Positions 1 through 4,770 of a DNA stretch of 10,611 nucleotides are shown here, one piece after another. Within the stretch, counting starts at the first letter, position 1; every line of letters begins with the position of its first letter. The position numbers and the translations under genes are program-made. This DNA is from CAYZJD01 sp964478455 (lineage in GTDB: Bacteria; Acidobacteriota; Terriglobia; Bryobacterales; Bryobacteraceae), in the NCBI GenBank assembly GCA_964478455.1, contig CAYZJD010000140.1, positions 1-10,611 of the forward strand, read 5' to 3'. The notes beneath the pieces were generated by a model. It was not told the origin of the DNA, made no database searches, and saw only the letters and a list, made by a program, of their open reading frames with translations.

Positions 1-73
1 CTCCCCATCTCTCCTCCCTCGCTCCCCTCACGTTTGCCTCACCTGCCGCCACCCAAATACAATGGGCCGTTTC

Positions 74-80
74 AGGAGGG
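74..80 (+). promoter_or_regulatory. Ribosome binding site that sets the start of the enolase-superfamily gene
   Basis: AGGAGGG lies 10 bases before the ATG at 91. The same frame is open further upstream to a TTG at 34, but that start has no comparable purine-rich site and would put a 19-residue proline-rich tail in front of the Tat leader. The site therefore favours the ATG at 91. Confidence 0.75.
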
Positions 81-90
81 AACTGGCAAC

Positions 91-1446
91 ATGAAACCAT
101 CGATGAGCCGCCTCGCGGGACGCAGGTCATTCCTGCGCTCCGCCGCCGGGGCATTCGCCGCCTCGTTCTGGGCCGACGAGACGCTGGAGGCGTACCAGCA
201 AAACATCCGCACGGCGTCCAAGCCGTCGGACCTAAAGATCACCGACCTGAGGGTAGCCGTCGTTACCGGCGCGCCGATGACCTGCCCGCTCATCCGCATC
301 GACACCAACCAGGGCATTTACGGCCTTGGCGAAGTGCGCGACGGGGCCAGCAAGACTTACGCGCTGATTCTCAAGAGCCGCCTGCTCGGCGAGAACCCGT
401 GCAACGTGGACAAGGTCTTCCGCAAGATCAAGCAGTTCGGTTTCCACGCGCGACAGGCCGGCGGCGTCTGCGGCGTCGAGACGGCGCTGTGGGACCTCGC
501 CGGCAAAGCCTACGGCGTGCCTGTGTGGCAGATGCTGGGCGGCAAATTCCGCGACCGGATCCGCTGCTACGCCGACACCACCGAGTCGCACGACCCAAAG
601 GTCTACGGCGAACGGTTGAAGAAGCGCAGGGACCAGGGCTTCACCTGGCTCAAGATGGACCTGGGCATGGACCTCATCGAAAACATCCCTGGCGCGGTGA
701 CGCGCCCCGATGGCGTGAACTCAAAGACCGTCCGCGGCACCCAGCACTTCTTCACCGGCATGGAACTCACCGACAAGGGCGTCGGTCTGATGGCCGACTA
801 TGTCGGCCAGATCCGCGACATCATCGGCATGGAGGTTCCGCTGGCGGCCGATCACTTCGGCCACATCGGCCTGAACTCCTGCATCCGCCTCGGCAAGGGG
901 CTCGAGAAGTACAACCTCGCCTGGCTCGAGGACATGATCCCCTGGCAGTACACTGACCTCTGGAAGAAGATCACCGACTCGGTGGACATCCCCACCCTCA
1001 CCGGCGAGGATATCTACCTCAAGGAGCCGTTCATCGAGCTGTGCCACGCCCACGCGGTGGATATCGTCCACCCGGACCTGGCCAGCTCGGGCGGAATCCT
1101 CGAAACCAAGAAGATCGGTGACGCGGCCCAGGAGTACGGCGTGGCGATGGCGATGCACTTCGCCGGCACGCCGGTCTCCTGCATGGCCAACGTCCACTGC
1201 GCGGCGGCGACCGAGAATTTCCTCGCGCTGGAAATCCACTCGGTGGACGTGCCGTGGTGGGACGACATGGTCCAGGGCATCGAGAAGCCGATCGTCAACA
1301 AGGGCTTCATCAAGGTGCCCGACGCCCCCGGCCTCGGCATCACCCTCAACGACGACGTGGTCAAGAAGCACCTGCTCGAACCCGGCTACTTCGAGCCGAC
1401 CCCCGAATGGGACAAAGAACGCTCCTGGGACCGGCTATGGAGCTGA
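91..1446 (+). CDS. Tat-exported mandelate racemase/muconate lactonizing enzyme family protein (enolase superfamily)
   Basis: This 451-residue protein belongs to the enolase superfamily, whose members abstract a proton next to a carboxylate with Mg2+; many are sugar-acid dehydratases or racemases. A twin-arginine leader is visible (R11-R12-S-F-L-R, then an Ala-rich stretch), so the enzyme is probably exported folded. The N-terminal capping domain (about residues 47-160) ends in the typical GVETALWDLAGKAYG segment. In the barrel I read K188 in LKMD, metal ligands D254, E280 and E306, the D329/H356 dyad and E381. Position 190, where mandelate racemase has the second Lys of KxK, is Asp. K188 and D254 are 66 residues apart, against about 31 in mandelate racemase, so about 35 residues are inserted. 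The substrate cannot be named. No gene partner is visible; a hairpin follows the stop. Confidence 0.9.
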   Translation: MKPSMSRLAGRRSFLRSAAGAFAASFWADETLEAYQQNIRTASKPSDLKITDLRVAVVTGAPMTCPLIRIDTNQGIYGLGEVRDGASKTYALILKSRLLGENPCNVDKVFRKIKQFGFHARQAGGVCGVETALWDLAGKAYGVPVWQMLGGKFRDRIRCYADTTESHDPKVYGERLKKRRDQGFTWLKMDLGMDLIENIPGAVTRPDGVNSKTVRGTQHFFTGMELTDKGVGLMADYVGQIRDIIGMEVPLAADHFGHIGLNSCIRLGKGLEKYNLAWLEDMIPWQYTDLWKKITDSVDIPTLTGEDIYLKEPFIELCHAHAVDIVHPDLASSGGILETKKIGDAAQEYGVAMAMHFAGTPVSCMANVHCAAATENFLALEIHSVDVPWWDDMVQGIEKPIVNKGFIKVPDAPGLGITLNDDVVKKHLLEPGYFEPTPEWDKERSWDRLWS

Positions 1447-1456
1447 GCCGGATCGC

Positions 1457-1485
1457 GGCCTTTGTCGAGTTCCTCGTTGCAGGCC
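1457..1485 (+). terminator. Hairpin just after the enolase-superfamily gene, probable terminator
   Basis: Arms at 1457-1469 and 1473-1485 pair over 13 positions around a TTC loop, with two mismatches and two G-T wobbles. It begins 11 bases after the TGA. No T-run follows, so it is either an atypical intrinsic terminator or an mRNA 3'-end stabiliser. The rest of 1486-1672 shows no convincing gene or promoter. Confidence 0.4.
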
Positions 1486-1672
1486 AAACGTGGGCCCGTT
1501 GTCGTGGCTATGCCGGGCGGTGTAGTGGGCCTGCCTGAACCGAGCGTTGCCGTCTGCCACCAAGTCACGGCGCTGGACCGCGCAAGGCTCACCTGGAGGA
1601 TGGATGCTCTGCCCTCTTACGCTCTGAGCGAGGTGTCTCTACCGGGTTGCTGCACTACGAGATCATGGATGC

Positions 1673-1679
1673 AAGGAGG
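1673..1679 (+). promoter_or_regulatory. Ribosome binding site that sets the start of the DUF433 gene
   Basis: AAGGAGG ends 6 bases before the ATG at 1686. The frame also has an earlier possible start at 1647, but that one would add 13 residues with no good site upstream. The strong site favours 1686. Confidence 0.7.
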
Positions 1680-1685
1680 CGACGC

Positions 1686-2003
1686 ATGGCGAAGGATTAC
1701 GTCGAGAATGTGGGCGGGGCCTACCGCGTTGCTGGAAGCCGTGTTTCGCTGGACTCGGTTGTCTACGCATTCCTGCGCGGGGAGTCGCCGGACGGAATTA
1801 CCGAGTCCTTTCCGGCGCCAAATCTCGAGCAAGTTCACGGCGCGATCGCGTTCGACCCGGCCCACCGCGATACGATTGATGCCTATCTTCGTGCCGGCAA
1901 AGCCGACTTCGCGCGCCTTCGAGAACAGGCCCGCCGGGATCATCCGTCTCTGTACGCCAAGATTGAGGCAGCCCCTGGGGGCACTGTCACCCCGCGCGGA
2001 TGA
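1686..2003 (+). CDS. DUF433 family protein, probable antitoxin of a DUF433/DUF5615 pair
   Basis: The protein has 105 residues from the ATG at 1686. The core, about residues 12-68, reads as a DUF433 domain: a glycine-rich start (AYRVAGSRVSLDSVVYAFL), then a section running SPDGITESFP and NLEQVHGAIAF that looks helix-turn-helix-like, as in other DUF433 proteins. The family is small, probably DNA binding, and is commonly encoded immediately before a DUF5615 PIN-like protein; the pair is regarded as a toxin-antitoxin module. Here its TGA overlaps the ATG of the next gene (ATGA), which implies translational coupling. The C-terminal 35 residues are charged and probably contact the partner. Autoregulation by the pair is inferred; I could not identify an operator. 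Confidence 0.8.
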   Translation: MAKDYVENVGGAYRVAGSRVSLDSVVYAFLRGESPDGITESFPAPNLEQVHGAIAFDPAHRDTIDAYLRAGKADFARLREQARRDHPSLYAKIEAAPGGTVTPRG

Positions 2004-2353
2004 GGCTGCGTTTTCAAGCCGACGCCGACTTCAACCAGAAGATTGTGGCAGGCCTGCGTCGTCGTGAGCCTGCGATTGACTTCCGGAGCGCCCGCGACGG
2101 AGGCGTGATTGGCAAGCCCGATCCCGAGGTCCTCGCTCAAGCGGCCAGCGAGAGTCGCGTGTTGGTCTCGCACGACCGCCAAACCATGCCAGGGCACTTC
2201 AGACGCTTCATTGAGAAGCAAGCCAGCCGAGGCCTCGTCATCGTCTCGCAAGAGCTCGACATAGGGCAGGCGATCGAAGAGCTATTGCTGGCATCGGCGG
2301 CATCCGACGCTAAAGAGTGGGAGAACGCGGTTATCTTTCTGCCGCTGAAATGA
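2000..2353 (+). CDS. DUF5615 family PIN-like protein, probable toxin of the DUF433/DUF5615 pair
   Basis: This 117-residue protein reads as DUF5615, a small PIN-like nuclease fold related to VapC and Mut7-C. The first strand carries acidic residues (FQADADFN, D8 and D10). GKPDPEVLAQA (D41) matches the usual second element, and RVLVSHDRQ (D59) matches the third strand, where the family typically has TxD. The C-terminal part, about residues 64-117, is helical and ends in a hydrophobic strand. The start overlaps the DUF433 stop by four bases, so the two genes are surely co-translated. The likely role is an RNase toxin held inactive by the upstream protein; RNase activity is inferred from the fold and not demonstrated for this protein. 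It converges on the vapC gene at 2541. Confidence 0.8.
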   Translation: MRLRFQADADFNQKIVAGLRRREPAIDFRSARDGGVIGKPDPEVLAQAASESRVLVSHDRQTMPGHFRRFIEKQASRGLVIVSQELDIGQAIEELLLASAASDAKEWENAVIFLPLK

Positions 2354-2446
2354 GGAAACGGGTCGTAGTCGCCGCCGGGACCATTCGCTGGAGATGTGGT
2401 CGTGTCCCGCCTGGGGCTGCCGAACCGGGATGCACAACTTGTGGAA

Positions 2447-2471
2447 ACGACACGACCGAAAAGCGTGTCGT
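2447..2471. terminator. Perfect 8-bp hairpin between two convergent toxin genes, possible bidirectional terminator
   Basis: ACGACACG (2447-2454) and CGTGTCGT (2464-2471) are perfect inverted copies around a 9-base loop. On the - strand the stem is followed by TTTCC, which suits the end of the vapC transcript. On the + strand no T-run follows. A second small palindrome, CACAA-C-TTGTG, sits directly beside it at 2433-2443. Confidence 0.45.
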
Positions 2472-2492
2472 CGCGGCTGAGTTCCCGTAAGA

Positions 2493-2505
2493 GGTGTCTG
2501 GCACC
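2493..2505. repeat. Short imperfect palindrome resembling a dispersed genomic repeat
   Basis: GGTGTCTGGCACC is an imperfect palindrome. I recall the closely related GGTGCCAGACACC as a motif dispersed in many environmental genomes, often near REP-type (Y1) transposases. Only one copy is visible here and there is no transposase in the window, so the assignment as a repeat is from memory. Confidence 0.3.
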
Positions 2506-2540
2506 GTTGGCGGCTGGAGCCTGGCTTTGCCCGAATGCCG

Positions 2541-2966
2541 CTAGACGGACCGGCCTGTCAGGCCGAAGTAGGCGGCGGCCGCGAGCATGTGACGGTCGCT
2601 GGTCCACACGTCGCGTTCTCCGATTTGGAGCGCCGTCGTAAGATGCACGGCGTCTGCGGTACGTATGAAGAGATCGCGCGGAGCGGAAACCATCAGCGCA
2701 CTCGTCCTCCGCAGCAGAGCCTCGTTGACGGGAATGAGGTTCCACAATCCGGCCTCTATGTGCTCGGAGAAGCGCGAGGCCAGTTCGCGCGCGTCACCGG
2801 GCGATGACGCGCCTTCACGCAGGCGGCGGTGAAGTACCGCGTGGAACTCGGCTAAGGCCCATAGCGACGAATGGATGACATCTGCTTTTCGGACAAGCTC
2901 GCGAACCCGAGGAGATTCAGGTTCATTGAAATAGAACTTCGCGATATAGGACGTGTCGAGATACAC
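2541..2966 (-). CDS. vapC: VapC-type PIN-domain ribonuclease toxin
   Basis: The 141-residue protein is a PIN-domain toxin of the VapC type, Mg2+-dependent RNases that usually cut tRNA or rRNA. The acidic residues are all present: D4 in MYLDTSYIAK, E40 in ALAEFHAVL, D105 in TADAVHL and D124 in WTSDRHM, so it should be catalytically competent. The start is a GTG at 2966, five bases after the stop of the upstream antitoxin gene, with no clear Shine-Dalgarno site; translation is probably coupled. The last codons contain a perfect hairpin (CGGCCT-GTC-AGGCCG at 2551-2565), and a second hairpin lies about 70 bases beyond the stop. The gene converges with the DUF433/DUF5615 pair, so two intact toxin modules face each other. 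Confidence 0.9.
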   Translation of the reverse strand: MYLDTSYIAKFYFNEPESPRVRELVRKADVIHSSLWALAEFHAVLHRRLREGASSPGDARELASRFSEHIEAGLWNLIPVNEALLRRTSALMVSAPRDLFIRTADAVHLTTALQIGERDVWTSDRHMLAAAAYFGLTGRSV

Positions 2967-2971
2967 GGCGG

Positions 2972-3220
2972 CTAGCGGCTACGATCTTCTTCGAGGATCC
3001 TCGTGCTGTTGCTGACTTGCGGCATTCGAGCCCAGATTCTCCGCATGGAGGTGAAGAGCCGCGCTTTCTTACCGGCTGCCATGCGCGGTGGAGCCGTGAT
3101 GGGGCGCAACTCCGCGACCGGCTCGCCGCGGCGTTCGATCACGATGATGCCGCCTTCCGCAGCCTCGCGCACCAATTCCGAGGTGTGGATGTGGAGTTCA
3201 CGGACCGAGGTTTTCCTCAT
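2972..3220 (-). CDS. vapB: Phd/YefM-type antitoxin paired with VapC
   Basis: The protein has 82 residues from the ATG at 3220; an alternative ATG at 3229 would give 85. The N-terminal half (MRKTSVRELHIHTSELVREA, then a beta strand with IVIERRGEPVAELRPI) is the Phd/YefM DNA-binding fold. It is the antitoxin of the adjacent PIN toxin and should bind both the toxin and its own promoter. The C-terminal 40 residues are basic and probably wrap the toxin. I chose 3220 because it gives the usual family beginning and because the 3229 codon overlaps the best -10 element (3228-3233). If that promoter is used, the message would be almost or fully leaderless. The vapC gene follows after a 5-base gap. Confidence 0.85.
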   Translation of the reverse strand: MRKTSVRELHIHTSELVREAAEGGIIVIERRGEPVAELRPITAPPRMAAGKKARLFTSMRRIWARMPQVSNSTRILEEDRSR

Positions 3221-3227
3221 GTGCCAC

Positions 3228-3236
3228 ATTGTAGCA
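3228..3236 (-). promoter_or_regulatory. Extended -10 promoter element of the antitoxin-toxin operon
   Basis: On the - strand the bases read TG-C-TACAAT, an extended -10 element. Transcription would start near 3221, directly at the antitoxin ATG at 3220. I see no good -35. The element lies within GTGC...GCAC half-sites (3221-3224 and 3234-3237), a weak inverted repeat that could be the autoregulatory operator. Confidence 0.4.
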
Positions 3237-3305
3237 CCACATCACCCCCGGCCGCATTCTTGTGATTGCGCGTCCCGCAGCGCCCGCAACCGTCTGAAAC
3301 TACGC

Positions 3306-3344
3306 GGCCTCCGTGGATTCGGCCGTCCGCGTCCCGCGGAGGCC
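3306..3344. repeat. 11-bp inverted repeat with 17-base loop
   Basis: The arm 3306-3316 (GGCCTCCGTGG) pairs with 3334-3344 (CCGCGGAGGCC). The outer eight pairs are perfect, followed by one G-T wobble and two G-C pairs. It lies in non-coding DNA 90 bases upstream of the antitoxin start and 100 bases downstream of the PIN remnant (as read on the - strand). It may be an old terminator of the lost toxin gene or a small structured repeat; the sequence does not decide. Confidence 0.4.
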
Positions 3345-3441
3345 ATCCCCCACGCATGCGGGTGTTTGGGTTCGAATGGAAATTTCGCTAATCGCCAGGA
3401 TCGGAAGCCCTGGGAGAGAGTCGTCTCCGGCCCGCGCCGCG

Positions 3442-3585
3442 TGTCTTCGGTGGGCAGAGCAGCGGGATCGCCTCGCGGCGGTTCCTCCGGTAGACCCGAA
3501 AATGCGCCTTAGCGACCGTGATTACCACGTGCCGGGGGTGGAGTTCGCTCATTCGGATCAGGCAGAGGTCCCCCAGGTCCGGGTC
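3442..3585 (-). pseudogene. C-terminal remnant of a PIN-domain (VapC-like) toxin
   Basis: Read on the - strand, about 48 codons translate to the C-terminal third of a PIN toxin: DLCLIRMSELHPRHVVIT, then FRVYRRNRREAIPLLCPP. Intact relatives typically show a DACLVRMSEL-type helix, a T-D-x-D-F strand and the same FRVYRRN...IPLL ending. Here the acidic strand reads TVAKAHF, so that aspartate is gone, while the D in GDLCL is kept. The frame stays open from 3657 to 3388, but the residues before 3585 and after 3442 resemble nothing in the family. The 5' part of the gene is replaced by the upstream region of the TPR gene. No cognate antitoxin remains, so it is almost certainly non-functional. The identification is by eye from the family pattern. 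Confidence 0.7.
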
Positions 3586-3608
3586 ACACGCTCCTCTGTT
3601 CTGGCCGG

Positions 3609-3617
3609 TGGTACACT
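3609..3617 (+). promoter_or_regulatory. Extended -10 promoter element of the TPR gene
   Basis: TG-G-TACACT matches an extended -10. Transcription would begin near 3624, giving a leader of about 26 bases. That leader includes the strong ribosome site GGGAGGA at 3639-3645, four bases before the ATG. No -35 consensus is evident. Confidence 0.4.
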
Positions 3618-3649
3618 GAGGCCAACACTCACCGTTCTGGGAGGATTCC

Positions 3650-4768
3650 ATGCGCAAGCTGCTCTGTTGCGCCCTGCCGCTTTGCGCCGCGCTGGCGCAG
3701 CACTACGGCCCGTCCGCCGAGAAGCCGGTGACCCTGCTTCCCGGCCTGGGCATCTACCGGCATCCCATCGCCACATCGAGCGAGGAGGCCCAGAAGTTCT
3801 TCGATCAAGGGCTGCGGCTGCTCTACGGGTTCAACCGGTACGAGGCGCTCCGCTCGTTCCGCAAAGCGGCGGAACTGGACCCGAAGGCGGTGATGCCCCG
3901 CTGGGGCATGGCCATGGCGCAAGGTCCGCACATTAACATGGACGTGGACGGCGACCTGGATATGAAGGGCTCCTGCGACGCCGTTCGCGAGGGGCTGGCG
4001 TTGCGCGAGGGAGCGCTGGAATACGAGCGCGCCTGGATCGACGCCGTCTCCGCCCGGTGCCCCGAATACGACGAGCGCAAGTACCGGGACGCAATGAGAG
4101 AGCTTGCGCGGCGCTGTCCCGACGATCTGGACGCCGCGGTCTTCTATGCCGAGAGCGTCATGATCCCCCACCGCTGGCGCTGGTTCCAGCGCGACGGCAC
4201 TCCGAAGGAGGGAATGGCGGAAGCCATCCACATGCTCGAGGCGGTCATGCGGCGGCTGCCCGAGCACCCCGGCGCCAACCACTTCTACATCCACGCGGTG
4301 GAGATGTCGCCGTCGCCGGAGCAGGCCATCCCGAGCGCGCAGTGGCTGATGGGCGTCGTGCCCGCGGCCGGCCACCTCGTCCACATGCCGGGCCACATCT
4401 GGCTCATCCTCGGGGATTACGAGTTGACCGCGGCGACCAACGAGCGCGCCGCCCAGGTGGACCGCGAATACATGGAGAGGACCGGCGTCAGCGCGAGCGC
4501 CTACGCCGCTTACTACATCCACAATCTCCAGTTCGTCGCCGTGGCGCGGCAGATGCAGGGACGCTGGGGCGATGCCATCCGCGCCGCCGAGGCCCAGGAG
4601 GTTCTGCGCGAAGGTCTGCGGCGCACGCCCCGCAACGGGCGCATCCTGTTCGCGCTGATGGAGAGCCTCAAGGCCCAGGACAAGGCGCACGCCGCCGCGC
4701 TCGTCCGCGGAGAATTCGAGGCCGCCTGGAGCAGGCCAGACGTCAAGCTCCGCCTGGAGGATCTATGA
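3650..4768 (+). CDS. Secreted tetratricopeptide-repeat protein, apparently internally shortened
   Basis: The 372-residue protein has a Sec signal peptide (MRKLLCCALPLCAALA, likely cleaved before Q17) and a TPR unit at residues 45-78 (FFDQGLRLLYGFNRYEALRSF, AAELDP). It then carries the conserved segments of an acidobacterial TPR family: GANHFYIHAVEMSPSPE (from 208) and AGHLVHMPGHIW (240-251). The role is unknown; TPRs mediate protein contacts and the His-rich segments suggest a metal or ligand site. From memory, relatives are about 500-550 residues and have a further 150-180-residue TPR block before the final LRRTPRNGRILFALMESLKAQ section. Here that section follows directly after AIRAAEAQE (about residues 310-318), with the frame intact. 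The gene stops two bases before the convergent GH36 gene. Confidence 0.8.
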   Translation: MRKLLCCALPLCAALAQHYGPSAEKPVTLLPGLGIYRHPIATSSEEAQKFFDQGLRLLYGFNRYEALRSFRKAAELDPKAVMPRWGMAMAQGPHINMDVDGDLDMKGSCDAVREGLALREGALEYERAWIDAVSARCPEYDERKYRDAMRELARRCPDDLDAAVFYAESVMIPHRWRWFQRDGTPKEGMAEAIHMLEAVMRRLPEHPGANHFYIHAVEMSPSPEQAIPSAQWLMGVVPAAGHLVHMPGHIWLILGDYELTAATNERAAQVDREYMERTGVSASAYAAYYIHNLQFVAVARQMQGRWGDAIRAAEAQEVLREGLRRTPRNGRILFALMESLKAQDKAHAAALVRGEFEAAWSRPDVKLRLEDL

Positions 4769-4770
4769 GG

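Larger units (their letters stand above)
3237..3649. other. Stretch without an intact gene between the VapBC operon and the TPR gene
   Basis: About 410 bases contain no intact gene. The left part holds a long inverted repeat (3306-3344). The middle, read on the - strand, holds the remnant of a PIN toxin (3442-3585). The right end holds the extended -10 element and ribosome site of the TPR gene. A tRNA-like GGTTCGAAT at 3370-3378 was considered and rejected. The region looks like decayed accessory DNA at the edge of the toxin island. Confidence 0.6.

Noticed and set aside
34..90. Upstream TTG start extending the enolase-superfamily protein by 19 residues
   Set aside because: The ATG at 91 has a strong AGGAGGG site and places the Tat motif at a normal distance from the start; the extension is proline-rich and unsupported.
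1462..1685. Possible small coding region upstream of the DUF433 gene
   Set aside because: The open frame here continues out of frame through the DUF433 gene; no ribosome site or recognisable protein pattern was seen on either strand.
3365..3385. GGTTCGAAT resembling a tRNA T-loop
   Set aside because: The flanking bases do not form a T stem (G follows where C61 is needed) and no acceptor, D or anticodon arm can be found around it on either strand.
3629..4690. Long - strand open frame opposite the TPR gene
   Set aside because: It is the high-GC shadow of a gene with a signal peptide, strong ribosome site and family motifs; its translation is rich in Arg, His and Val and has no recognisable domain.
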